Under the pieces are notes generated by a model that saw only the letters and a program-made list of their open reading frames with translations, was not told the DNA's origin and did not search any database. A stretch of 64,000 bases of DNA from CBDHFQ01 sp965262565 (lineage in GTDB: Bacteria; Bacteroidota; Bacteroidia; J057), in contig CBDHFQ010000008.1 of the NCBI GenBank assembly GCA_965262565.1, positions 186,001-250,000 on the forward strand, given 5' to 3'. Below are positions 9,321-18,166 of the stretch, in pieces (the first letter of the stretch is position 1; each line of letters opens with the position of its first letter). Made by a program: the position numbers and the translations under genes.

Positions 9321-10289
9321 ATGTCAGATTTATCAAGAAGGAATTTTATTAAAAAAGCAGCTATTACGACTGCAGGAATTAGTTTAAGTATGAATACAAA
9401 AGCCACCCCTACTGAAAGTGTTAGTGAGCCCATTTTCAATATTTCGCTCGCTGAATGGTCATTGAACAAGCTGTTGTTCGGAGATAAGATGGATCATCTC
9501 GATTTTGCTCCCATGGCGAGGAAACATGGAATAGAAGCCATAGAATATGTAAATCAGTTTTTTATGGACAAAGCCACTGATGAGACATATTTAGCGGAAA
9601 TGAAAAATCGAGCTGATAATGAGGGTGTTATATCTCTCTTGATTATGTGTGACAGAGAGGGGGCCTTAGGAGCTGTAGAAGAAAATGAAAGAATCCAGAC
9701 AGTGGAAAATCACAAAAAATGGGTAGATGCAGCCGCTTTTTTAGGGTGTCATTCTATTAGAGTCAATGGGTATACGAGCGGAACTTTTGGGGACAAGCCT
9801 ATTAACTTTTATGACTCCATGAAATTGGTTGCTGATGGATTACATCGGTTGTGTGAATATGCGGATGGTGCCGGAATTAATGTAATTATTGAAAATCATG
9901 GAGGACATTCCAGCTATGCCCCATGGTTAATGGGGGTGATGAAAATGGCTGATCATTCCAGAGTAGGAACACTACCGGATTTTGGGAATTTTAGAATTCA
10001 AAGAAATAGTGAGACGGAAGAGGTATTTTCTTATGATTCATATAAAGGAACGGCTGAGTTAATGCCGTTAGCGAAAGGAGTGAGCGTTAAGCCGATGGTA
10101 TGGGATGATATGGGAAATCAATATGAGTTGGATTACGCAAAGATGATGCGTATAGTGCTGGATGCTGGTTATCGGGGATACTGTGGAATTGAGCATGGAG
10201 AGAAGGATCGGGAATGGGATAGCATTTTGGAAGTGAAGGAAAAATTGTTGGTGGCGAGGAACTGGTTGCAGTCGGAATATGGAGAATGA
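9321..10289 (+). CDS. Tat-exported sugar phosphate isomerase/epimerase-like TIM-barrel protein
   Basis: A 322-residue protein with a Tat signal (LSRRNFIKKAAITTAGISLS) followed by an AP-endonuclease-2/xylose-isomerase-like TIM barrel. Characteristic metal-site strands can be seen: VIIENHGGHSS (Glu ligand), RVGTLPDFGNF (Asp ligand) and GYRGYCGIEHGE (final Glu). The active-site pattern fits hydroxypyruvate-isomerase-like and 3-keto-glycoside-processing members. It follows the exported Gfo/Idh/MocA oxidoreductase, separated only by the structured element, so it likely works on the product of that enzyme in the periplasm. The substrate is not determined. Confidence 0.88.
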   Translation: MSDLSRRNFIKKAAITTAGISLSMNTKATPTESVSEPIFNISLAEWSLNKLLFGDKMDHLDFAPMARKHGIEAIEYVNQFFMDKATDETYLAEMKNRADNEGVISLLIMCDREGALGAVEENERIQTVENHKKWVDAAAFLGCHSIRVNGYTSGTFGDKPINFYDSMKLVADGLHRLCEYADGAGINVIIENHGGHSSYAPWLMGVMKMADHSRVGTLPDFGNFRIQRNSETEEVFSYDSYKGTAELMPLAKGVSVKPMVWDDMGNQYELDYAKMMRIVLDAGYRGYCGIEHGEKDREWDSILEVKEKLLVARNWLQSEYGE

Positions 10290-10310
10290 TGATTGTTAAG
10301 CTCCTTTGTC

Positions 10311-10925
10311 ATGAAAAAAATATATCCGTTCAGGACGTTAGCTGATGCTGTAAATGCATTGGATAATGGAGGTAGTTTATTTCATATTTTTGCCAAAGCC
10401 AGGGATGGAGAGATTACACGAGGGGAAGTAGGGAAAATGGCTGGTTTTTTTAGTAGTCAGCAAAATATGGTGCTCTTTTTATCTCTATCCATTTCTCGCC
10501 TAACCCTATCTGAGCAGGAGGTATTACTTTCTAAATTAGATTCAGATTTTAAGGCTGCTTGTGATGAGTTCAGACCATTGGTTCTACATCCATCTACCTT
10601 ATTGGAGAAGGGAAAAAATCAGATGAGTGTCATTCTGAGGGGGGTTCCCCATTATATTGATGCATCTAATTATCTCACAGGCTCCATTTTTCAACCATTC
10701 ACCTCATTGAGTATGTTAGGAGGAGTAGAGATTAATTTAATGGATATGTATGAGGTGTATGAATTGGAAGAAGAGGGGAGTAAAGAAAAAATACTCATTA
10801 CCCACTCAAAAGGATTCAATATACTTCCGGAAGATAAGGTTCAAGTGGCTGGTGTGTTGAAGGAATTAGAGGAGGTGCCAGATAAAAAAATTCGATATTT
10901 TCTAGAGGTGCAGTATTATATGTGA
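10311..10925 (+). CDS. Uncharacterised protein
   Basis: A 204-residue soluble protein that I do not recognise. There is no signal peptide and no transmembrane segment. It begins with KKIYPFRTLADAVNALDNGG, contains a helical middle section and an acidic C-terminal half (YELEEEGSKEK). The open frame starts at a TTG at 10293; the ATG at 10311 gives a plain cytoplasmic N-terminus and is preferred. It lies 21 bp after the isomerase and in the same direction, so co-transcription with the exported oxidoreductase/isomerase pair is likely, but its function cannot be inferred from that. Confidence 0.72.
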   Translation: MKKIYPFRTLADAVNALDNGGSLFHIFAKARDGEITRGEVGKMAGFFSSQQNMVLFLSLSISRLTLSEQEVLLSKLDSDFKAACDEFRPLVLHPSTLLEKGKNQMSVILRGVPHYIDASNYLTGSIFQPFTSLSMLGGVEINLMDMYEVYELEEEGSKEKILITHSKGFNILPEDKVQVAGVLKELEEVPDKKIRYFLEVQYYM

Positions 10926-10958
10926 AGTATAAGTAAGAGGGTTTATCCAGTCTCCACA

Positions 10959-11861
10959 TTAAAAATAAACCTCTTGTGCTATCCTAAAGGTATTACAATG
11001 TGCCTCAATAATATCTCTTAACTGAGGAGAATAACCTCCTCCTAAACAAATAGTAACGGGAATTCGATGTTGCTTACAAAAACGCAACACATATTCATCT
11101 CTTAGTCTGCATCCACGCCTGCTCACAGATAACTTCCCCAATTTATCCGTATCTAATATATCTACTCCAGATAAGTAAAAAATAAAATCTGGTTCGTGTT
11201 GATCCACAATGGCTGGAAGGGTATTTCTCAAATAAGTCAGATAGGTCTTATCGTCAGTATGTGGTTTTAATCCTATATCACAATCAGAAACTTCCTTTTT
11301 TAGGGGGTAATTTGCTTCACAATGCATACTGAATGTATAAACTTCTGGAACATCTTGAAAAATAGCGGCTGTTCCATTTCCCTGGTGCACATCCAGATCT
11401 ACAATTAATGGCCTTTGGATGATGCTTTTTCTCATACATTCGTTGGCTGCTATAGCGATATCGTTCAACAAACAAAACCCCTCTCCACGATCTTTAAAAG
11501 CGTGGTGGGTTCCCCCTGCTCCATTAATACTTATGCCGTATTCGATAGCATAAATTACATTTTGAATAGTACCCATAGGAATAGTGATGGCTCTCTGAAC
11601 TAATCTGGGGCTAAGCGGGAATCCTGTTCTGCGTTCTTCTCTGGGGGTAAGTAGTTGTTGATCTAATTTGTTCCAATAATGAAGGTCATGAGTCAGCAGA
11701 ATCGTCTCCAAACTTAAGGTTCCTGGTTCAAAGAGCTGATGCTCAGTAATGGTTCCCTCATAGATTAATTGTTCCGGGATCAAGTCATACTTTTCCATTG
11801 GAAAACGATGGCCTTCAGGAAGTGGATGTTTGTAGCGAGGTGACCAGGCAATGTTTAACAC
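10959..11861 (-). CDS. Histone deacetylase-family (AcuC/HDAC-like) zinc amidohydrolase
   Basis: A 300-residue arginase/deacetylase-fold enzyme of the bacterial HDAC-like class. Signatures: GAGGTHHAF supplies the tandem active-site histidines, IVDLDVHQGNGTA supplies zinc ligands Asp and His, FYLSGVDILDTDKLG supplies the second zinc Asp, and CLGGGYSP forms the glycine-rich active-site loop. Bacterial members deacetylate acetyl-lysine or small substrates such as acetylpolyamines, or act in acetoin use. The open frame begins at a TTG at 11897, but the GTG at 11861 gives MLNIAWSPRYKHPLPEGHRF, the exact N-terminus usual for the family, so I use it. It converges with the gene at 10311. Confidence 0.9.
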   Translation of the reverse strand: MLNIAWSPRYKHPLPEGHRFPMEKYDLIPEQLIYEGTITEHQLFEPGTLSLETILLTHDLHYWNKLDQQLLTPREERRTGFPLSPRLVQRAITIPMGTIQNVIYAIEYGISINGAGGTHHAFKDRGEGFCLLNDIAIAANECMRKSIIQRPLIVDLDVHQGNGTAAIFQDVPEVYTFSMHCEANYPLKKEVSDCDIGLKPHTDDKTYLTYLRNTLPAIVDQHEPDFIFYLSGVDILDTDKLGKLSVSRRGCRLRDEYVLRFCKQHRIPVTICLGGGYSPQLRDIIEAHCNTFRIAQEVYF

Positions 11862-12035
11862 AGAAAACAGCAATTTAGAAGAAAAGCTCAAATTCAAGAT
11901 TGGAGTATAACGATCTTCAGTAAGAGAATGTTTATATATGGAGAAGGTCAGGCAGAAATGTCGAACGTTCTTCCAACCTTTTCTATAAAGTGTGCGTCAT
12001 TAAACCAACCATAACGTTAAATATCCATAATTGTC

Positions 12036-12761
12036 ATGAAATTATTACGTTTTTTGTTTTCTCTTCTTCTAATTGGGATAGGGATTTCTGCTTTTGCATA
12101 TTTCTTTTTGTTAAATAAAGGACAATCCTCTTTCGAGGATAAGGAAAATTTTATTTCTCAAGAGCTAGACGGATTTGAAAAGATAGTGATTAGTGGAGGA
12201 TTTAATGTAGAACTGAAGAAGGGGAATTCTAATGAACTATTGGTAGAAAAGAGAGAAATATTAGACCAAATAGAAGTAAAGGTCAGAAATAGAACTCTCT
12301 ATATAGAAAGCGACCAGAAGTTTTGGAACATGAAAAAATATGATATTGCGCTTATTTTTCGTGATTTGGAGGAGTTTCATATTCAAGGTGCCGCCCATGT
12401 AGAAACTCAGGGATCGTTAGCACTGGAGCATTTGGAGATGGAGCTATCGGGAGCAAGTGAAGTGTATCTTGAATTGGATGTAGAAGATTTACAAATACAC
12501 TTGAATGGGATGAGCAGTGCTAATCTATGGGGAGAGGCGAAACGAGCAGAAATTAAACTTGCAGGTGCAGGAACAGTAAATGCCCTGGATATGGAAACGA
12601 AATCATTGAAAATTAACTTAGCTGGTGCCGGTTCTGCGGATGTTCATGCGAAGGATTATTTAAAAATTCAGGTAGCTGGAGCTGGTAGAGTCGCTTATAA
12701 AGGTTCCCCTGAGATTGATCAACAAATATCCGGTGCAGGGTCTATCAAAAGACTGGAATAA
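12036..12761 (+). CDS. GIN-domain (DUF2807) head-type exported protein
   Basis: A 241-residue protein with one N-terminal hydrophobic helix (residues 6-28, signal or anchor) and a right-handed beta-helix of the GIN/DUF2807 type. The repeated AGAG motif (LAGAGTVNALD, LAGAGSADVHA, VAGAGRVAYKG, ISGAGSIKRLE) marks successive beta-helix rungs. This domain is abundant in Bacteroidota and is proposed to act as a surface or periplasmic binding module. It is flanked by divergent and convergent neighbours and is probably transcribed alone, ending at a weak hairpin at 12783-12812. Confidence 0.85.
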   Translation: MKLLRFLFSLLLIGIGISAFAYFFLLNKGQSSFEDKENFISQELDGFEKIVISGGFNVELKKGNSNELLVEKREILDQIEVKVRNRTLYIESDQKFWNMKKYDIALIFRDLEEFHIQGAAHVETQGSLALEHLEMELSGASEVYLELDVEDLQIHLNGMSSANLWGEAKRAEIKLAGAGTVNALDMETKSLKINLAGAGSADVHAKDYLKIQVAGAGRVAYKGSPEIDQQISGAGSIKRLE

Positions 12762-12782
12762 GAACACTCTATCTAACAACAT

Positions 12783-12815
12783 AAGAGGATGACTCGCAGG
12801 AGCCTTCCTCTTTTA
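12783..12815 (+). terminator. Weak Rho-independent terminator after the GIN-domain gene
   Basis: AAGAGGA at 12783-12789 pairs with TCCTCTT at 12806-12812, and the second arm runs into a short T-rich tract. The loop is long (16 nt), so the call is modest. Confidence 0.4.
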
Positions 12816-12860
12816 TTAAATAATCTTTTGTCTAAATATTGTTACATTGTTCATGCCTGC

Positions 12861-15800
12861 TTAAAACACTATCCTTCGTCCGCTTCCTGTAAACTTCATC
12901 CAATCCCAACTGGCAATAGAAGAGCGAGTATTACCATTTCTCACAAATTCAATATATAGTCGCTGCTTTCCTACCATAGGAATAATTTTGGTCTCATAAA
13001 TTCTCCAGTCAGCATTTGAACTACCAGGAGGTATTTTTATAGTTCCTAATAAGGTTCCTTCTGACTCTTCTACATAGATGTTGAGAGTTCCTCCGGCAAT
13101 AGGTTTAATTTTGAATCGAATTTTATAGATATCTGTAAGATCCATCTCAGGGAATAAAGCATATCCCTTATTTCTGATTCCAGCTACAGCTATTTCGTCC
13201 TTAGCATCTCCGAACGTACGGGTAGACATTTTACCACTTTCGATGAAGTCCTCAGCCTCTATATGGGGTGATTTAAGTATTTTTATCGCTCTTCTGGAAA
13301 TAGGTTCGATCCCATTAGCTCCCTGATCTGTATATGTAGCTGCTAATAAATATGCTCCTGTTAAATCACTGCTTTTATGCTGATTCGTTTTAATGGTACC
13401 TTGAGTAGGCAGCTTACCATTATATCGCTCATCTGTTAGGGACAAAATGTATTCAGCCATAGATTTAGTTTCCTGAAACGAATGTTGAGGATGACCCGGC
13501 ATGATTTTTTCACCCCAAACACCATTTCCCCCTGAAATGATTTTTCTGGCAAGGTAATTTATAGCTTTAGGATCATTCTTGTACTTATTTGACACAGATA
13601 TATAGCTAGGACCGATATTTTTTTCTCCTACATTATGGCAAGAGGTACAATCACTACTATTAATGAGATTTTTTCCTTTAGTAAATCGAATAGAACCTGA
13701 TATTTTAGAGGATGGATCTCCTACAGTAACTTCTAAATCTTCTCCTTCAGACACGTAAACAAAATTGACTGATAAATTATCCTGGTTTATACCTCCTTCA
13801 TGTACATCTTCAGCGTCCTCAATGCCTATTCTATAAGCTCTTTCGGCCCTGTCCAGATAAAATTCCTGATTTCCAGCTAAGGCTAAATCGATAACTGGGG
13901 GCTCATTACCTACTCTGATCTCAGTTTCAGTAATAGCACTTTCTCCGGCACTATCTGTAGCTTTTAACCTTATACGGTAAACTCCATTTTGCTCGAACGT
14001 AAATTCGCTAATTGCCCCCTTTCGTTGTACGTAAGTCGTATCTGTGAAATGCCAACTAAATGTCAAGCTGTCATTATAGTCGTAGTCATAAGAATCCAAA
14101 GCTGATACCTTTACTGTATGAGGAGCTGCTCCTTCTCTTTTGTCGAGGCTAATCATTGGGAATGGAAGTCGATTTTTAGCTGCATACTCAATTTTCACCA
14201 GTTTAGCCTCAGGATTATTCATGAAATAATTTTTTCCATATTCCAACATATACATAGCACCATCCGGACCAAACTCCATATCTATAGGTTTTACGAATCG
14301 TTCATGAGGAAGGAATGGTTCTATTCTCACCAGATCTCCTGTTTCATTCATGGTAACTACCTTGAGCCAGCTTCTTGCCCATTCATAAATGAACAATTTA
14401 CCATCGTAGTAGGAAGGGAATTTTACTCTTGAATCCTCTGGGAACATATCTGAATAATATATCGGGCCCGCCATTGCACTATTGGATCCTTGTGCTAGCA
14501 TAGGAAATTCATCCGATCTACGTTTCGGATACCAAATAAAGGCAGGTCTTGCCTCAGGTAATTTCTGATATCCTGTATTATTAGGAGAATTATTGATTGG
14601 TTGGGAAGGGTCGAAAGGACCGGCCAAGGTATCCTCCGCAAAATCCCTGTCCGGATAAGCATAATTATTTCCTATAAAATAGGGCCATCCATAATTTCCT
14701 GCAGTTCTGGCCTGATTCCATTCGTCAAAACTTTCTGGTCCATACTTGCCGGGTTCAGCTACATCGGGACCGACATCTCCCCAATATACATAACCCGTTT
14801 TATGATCAACGGAAATTCTAAAGGGATTTCTCGCTCCCATAACGTAAATTTCAGGCCTACTTAAACTATCTTCTTCTGGGAAAAGGTTTCCATCGGGAAT
14901 GGAATAATCACCATATTCATTAGGAGTAATCCTAAGAATTTTTCCTCGTAAGTCATTGGTATTGCCAGAGGATTTCTGGGCATCAAAGGGGTATCTTCCT
15001 GGACGTTCGTCTATTGGAGTAAATCCATCGGATTCCTTAGAACTCGTGTTATCCCCTGTAGATAGATACAAATTACCTTCTGCATCAAAGGTAACGGAAC
15101 CTCCTGAATGGCAGCAAGTCTCTCTTTGTACAGGAACTTCCAGGATCACTTTCTCCGATTCCAGATTAATAGAGTCAGTTCCGTACATCGTAAAGCGAGA
15201 AAGATATTGGGACCAGGTTTCACATGGGGGAGAATAGTATAAGTATAAGTAGTGATTTTCTTCAAACTTTGGGTCCAGAGCTAATCCTAATAATCCATCT
15301 TCATAATTTCCTTCCGTACATACATCAAATGTGGCTATGACTTTGGATGATTTCTGGGCTGGATCATACAATTTCATTTTCCCTCTTCGTTCAATAAAAA
15401 TAACTTTTCCATCTGGCATGACTGCCAATTCCATGGGTTCATTAATATCGCGCTGATCTAAAACAATTTTAGTAAATCTATTGTCTTCAGGAGCTTCTGG
15501 TGAAGATATTAAAGCTGGATCATAAGAATTATCTCCTACTGCATAATGAATAGCCTCTTTAATAAACGGTTTTAACTCCCCATCAGATAAATTACTTACT
15601 CTTTTATCTGCTACCAAGACCCTGCCATTGGAAAGACTAGCTTGCAAAAAAGGGCTTTCAGAAGCAGTGTTGTTCGTTTTCATCACTGTATTTCCTGTAC
15701 TTTCCCCTTTCCCTTGTTCCGCCTGTGCCAAAACTTGTTCGTACCATGGCCATGTATATGGCATGTTTAGCTTATTTTCAATGTTAATGACTCCTCCCCC

Positions 15801-16139
15801 TGCTTCCATATATCTTTCAATTCGTGAGTGAACAGCGGGATGAAGTTGATCCAGAGTCAATTCACATAGGATGACAGCACTAAATTGGAGAATACTATCT
15901 TGTGATATGCCTAATGGATGTGTGCAGGTATGGATGTGGATAGCTTCTTCTTCTCCTGCCGCTAAAATTGCCTGAATCACAGGATGAAAATCAGATTCAT
16001 TTTCCTCACCTTGCTCTTTAATAATAAGCATGGAAACGGAATTTCTTTTCACCTTCGTCCTTTTTTGGCAGGAAATACAAAAGATACTGAGAATCAATAA
16101 TCCCAAAAAATAACGCGAGCAGCAGATTGGTTTTAACAT
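12861..16139 (-). CDS. Lipoprotein fusion: degenerate ThuA - PQQ-type sugar dehydrogenase - PKD - cytochrome c - CBM6-like
   Basis: A 1092-residue exported protein with a lipobox (LSIFCISC). Order: a shortened ThuA-like domain (about 35-200, recognisable at GGGVINIENK and TWPWYEQ); a glucose/sorbosone dehydrogenase beta-propeller (about 220-640, with RFTKIVLDQ, DGLLGLALDPKF, SGGSVTFD, GARNPFRISVD and GNYGWPYF); a PKD-type beta-sandwich (about 665-740); a class I cytochrome c with CTSCH near residue 830 and the Met-ligand region around MPGHP; and a C-terminal carbohydrate-binding-like domain starting at IEAEDF (about 965-1092). The probable role is periplasmic or surface oxidation of a sugar with electrons passed to the attached haem. 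Fusions of this order are common in Bacteroidota. The ThuA part is too eroded to be active. Confidence 0.88.
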   Translation of the reverse strand: MLKPICCSRYFLGLLILSIFCISCQKRTKVKRNSVSMLIIKEQGEENESDFHPVIQAILAAGEEEAIHIHTCTHPLGISQDSILQFSAVILCELTLDQLHPAVHSRIERYMEAGGGVINIENKLNMPYTWPWYEQVLAQAEQGKGESTGNTVMKTNNTASESPFLQASLSNGRVLVADKRVSNLSDGELKPFIKEAIHYAVGDNSYDPALISSPEAPEDNRFTKIVLDQRDINEPMELAVMPDGKVIFIERRGKMKLYDPAQKSSKVIATFDVCTEGNYEDGLLGLALDPKFEENHYLYLYYSPPCETWSQYLSRFTMYGTDSINLESEKVILEVPVQRETCCHSGGSVTFDAEGNLYLSTGDNTSSKESDGFTPIDERPGRYPFDAQKSSGNTNDLRGKILRITPNEYGDYSIPDGNLFPEEDSLSRPEIYVMGARNPFRISVDHKTGYVYWGDVGPDVAEPGKYGPESFDEWNQARTAGNYGWPYFIGNNYAYPDRDFAEDTLAGPFDPSQPINNSPNNTGYQKLPEARPAFIWYPKRRSDEFPMLAQGSNSAMAGPIYYSDMFPEDSRVKFPSYYDGKLFIYEWARSWLKVVTMNETGDLVRIEPFLPHERFVKPIDMEFGPDGAMYMLEYGKNYFMNNPEAKLVKIEYAAKNRLPFPMISLDKREGAAPHTVKVSALDSYDYDYNDSLTFSWHFTDTTYVQRKGAISEFTFEQNGVYRIRLKATDSAGESAITETEIRVGNEPPVIDLALAGNQEFYLDRAERAYRIGIEDAEDVHEGGINQDNLSVNFVYVSEGEDLEVTVGDPSSKISGSIRFTKGKNLINSSDCTSCHNVGEKNIGPSYISVSNKYKNDPKAINYLARKIISGGNGVWGEKIMPGHPQHSFQETKSMAEYILSLTDERYNGKLPTQGTIKTNQHKSSDLTGAYLLAATYTDQGANGIEPISRRAIKILKSPHIEAEDFIESGKMSTRTFGDAKDEIAVAGIRNKGYALFPEMDLTDIYKIRFKIKPIAGGTLNIYVEESEGTLLGTIKIPPGSSNADWRIYETKIIPMVGKQRLYIEFVRNGNTRSSIASWDWMKFTGSGRRIVF

Positions 16140-16337
16140 GTATGCTTCTTTGTTTTTTTATATAGAGAAAACTATATGTCTATGCGGTACTAACTCAATT
16201 CTGGTACAAAAGGTTAAGCTTTCCCTGGAACTTTCACTTTTTATATGACAATTTCACCAAGCTTGAGCAAATTTCTCTCCTGTTGTATCCCGAGCATGAT
16301 CAAATTAACCCCCTACATTTTTTAAGTTTGTCGATCA

Positions 16338-17024
16338 TTAGGTATGAAAAGCAGATTGATTAAAGGGGATATGAAAATGTTCCAATAATTCTTTTAAGCC
16401 TTCAGCATCATTAGCCAGGGTATAAGCTCCATGATGTAATAAAATTTCCCCATGGCCCTCTGTAATATGGCTGGCTCCTAAAAATCCTATGACTCTCAGA
16501 CCCGCTGCTGAGGCTGCTGTTACTCCGGTTTTGCTATCTTCTATCACTAAGCAGTCCTTAGCTTCCAATCCTAATTTTTCCAACGCCAAAAGATAAACAT
16601 CTGGTGCGGGTTTGGGGCGCTCTACCTGATCGAACGTAAAATAACGCTCTCCAAAAAAATCAGTCATCTCAGTAATTCGAAGAGATACTTTTACCTGATG
16701 TAAAGAACTGTTAGATACTACCGATTTAGGAAAGTCTATCGTCGATACTAACTCTCGCATGCCTGGTACGGCTGTCAAATGATTTTTTATCGCGTTGGCA
16801 ACATCTTCCAGTAAACTTTCCGTAAAATGATCATCAAATTGTAGGCCAGACTCCTCACTAATTTTCGCCGTTAGTTCTTCTTCTCTCATTCCTGCAAATT
16901 TTCTGCTAAATTCATCTGCATCCACCTCATATCCCATGTTAGCCAGTTTATCGATCAATACTTTTTTTGCCAATATTTCACTATCTACCAATACGCCATC
17001 ACAATCAAAAATAAGATGCTTCAT
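16338..17024 (-). CDS. HAD-family phosphatase / beta-phosphoglucomutase-like
   Basis: A 228-residue haloacid dehalogenase-superfamily protein. Motif I is FDCDGVLVDSE (nucleophile D8 and acid/base D10), motif II is the VVSNSS segment, motif III is the Lys in PKPAPDVYLLALEKLG and motif IV is VIEDSKTGV. The helical cap between motif I and II (about residues 18-85) places it in subclass I with beta-phosphoglucomutase, phosphoglycolate and sugar-phosphate phosphatases; the N-terminal GVLVDSE is close to the YieH/6-phosphogluconate phosphatase group. It is cytoplasmic. The exact substrate is not deducible. Confidence 0.9.
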   Translation of the reverse strand: MKHLIFDCDGVLVDSEILAKKVLIDKLANMGYEVDADEFSRKFAGMREEELTAKISEESGLQFDDHFTESLLEDVANAIKNHLTAVPGMRELVSTIDFPKSVVSNSSLHQVKVSLRITEMTDFFGERYFTFDQVERPKPAPDVYLLALEKLGLEAKDCLVIEDSKTGVTAASAAGLRVIGFLGASHITEGHGEILLHHGAYTLANDAEGLKELLEHFHIPFNQSAFHT

Positions 17025-17183
17025 GTATAGGTGGTTTGAAGTACATTCGTTTATTAGCGGTAAGTTTACAAAAAATAAAGCAAGGTAAATAAAAAGCCTT
17101 TATTACCTTTCAAGGCTATATGAGGAATATTGCCTCAAAAGGTAAAAAGCAAACGTATCATTTCTTCTTTTGACAGCCTGAGA

Positions 17184-17981
17184 TTACTTTCTAATAGGAA
17201 GCATTTCAAAGGTTTTTTCAATATCCTCCATTAAATGGATGACCGACTCCACACCCCATTGCAAAAATTGTTCTCCTTTTTCGGCAGTAGCTTTTGTAGC
17301 ATCTCCCCAGGTACCCGTTTGAGACATTTGATATACACTTGCAGGAGCAGAAAAAAAGTAAGCTGTATGTAAAGCAGGGGAACTTGTGCTAGTTTCTGGA
17401 AAATTGGGAAATTCCGTATTAAGATATGCTTCATCGATCAAATCTGGACGAATAGCCATAATCATAGAAACTTCTCCATCGCCAGCATGTAATCCTTTTC
17501 CATGCTCTGTCGTTTGAGCAATTCTCTCTGCCGGTAAACCATCCCAATAATTAAATGGAAATGCTTTTGCGCCTTCAGGTAATTGCTCCCCTGCTTGAGC
17601 ACAAGCGTAAGCAATGGCATATGTGTTATCATAATGACCATTCAGAAATACAATACGCTTAAATCCTGCCCGAGCAAAAGAAATGGCTAACTCTTTGATT
17701 GTTGCCATAAACGTCTCAATGCTCAAACTGAATTCACATGCGAATCCTCTGTGAGGATATGATAGCGTATAGGGAAGGGCAGGAGCAACCAACGCATTCC
17801 CCTGTTGTTCCGCTACTCTCCTGGCTATTTCCTGTGGAATTAATACATCTGTACTTACAGGAGAATGAGGGCCATGTTGTTCGGTGGCTCCTACAGGGAT
17901 GTATATAGTATGATATTGAGTGAGAAAGAGTTCTAATTCGCGATTTGTAATATCAGCCAAAAATACAGACTTTGGATTCAT
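17184..17981 (-). CDS. Creatininase-family amidohydrolase
   Basis: A 265-residue member of the creatininase/MftE-like metal-dependent amidohydrolase family. Metal-site motifs are visible: GATEQHGPHSPVSTD (Glu, His and Asp), NGHYDNTYAI and HAGDGEVSMIMAIRPDL. Members hydrolyse creatinine or formamidopyrimidines, or cleave peptide maturation products; the substrate here is open. The open frame extends upstream to an ATG at 18065 but that stretch is a non-homologous hydrophobic extension; the ATG at 17981 (MNPKSVFLADITNRE) matches the family start. It is transcribed in the same direction as the T9SS-type gene upstream, but a terminator lies between them. Confidence 0.85.
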   Translation of the reverse strand: MNPKSVFLADITNRELELFLTQYHTIYIPVGATEQHGPHSPVSTDVLIPQEIARRVAEQQGNALVAPALPYTLSYPHRGFACEFSLSIETFMATIKELAISFARAGFKRIVFLNGHYDNTYAIAYACAQAGEQLPEGAKAFPFNYWDGLPAERIAQTTEHGKGLHAGDGEVSMIMAIRPDLIDEAYLNTEFPNFPETSTSSPALHTAYFFSAPASVYQMSQTGTWGDATKATAEKGEQFLQWGVESVIHLMEDIEKTFEMLPIRK

Positions 17982-18092
17982 AGGATCAGTAAAATGTATG
18001 GTTGGATTTATTGCCAATGAGTAAACTACAAGCGCGAATATAGGGAAGAACGGAATATAGGTCAATGAAAAAGGACTCCTCCCATGATGAAG

Positions 18093-18124
18093 TTAAAAAA
18101 AAGGGGTAAGCTTCTACTTACCCC
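18093..18124 (-). terminator. Rho-independent terminator of the T9SS-substrate gene
   Basis: Perfect 8-bp stem: GGGGTAAG (18103-18110) and CTTACCCC (18117-18124) with a 6-nt loop. On the minus strand the stem is followed by a run of eight T (the A-run at 18095-18102), a standard intrinsic terminator for the gene ending at 18167. Confidence 0.88.
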
Positions 18125-18166
18125 AAATGCAGTAAACTACATGGTTATGCATGAGAACTATTGTGT

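Noticed and set aside
10934..10976. Terminator hairpin between the 204-residue protein gene and the deacetylase-like gene
   Set aside because: The AAGAGGGTTTAT and ATAAACCTCTT arms pair only with a bulge and no T-run follows on the plus strand, so it is too weak to call.
17982..18065. N-terminal extension of the creatininase-like protein as a membrane anchor
   Set aside because: The extension lacks the usual charge pattern of a signal, and family members start at the ATG at 17981.
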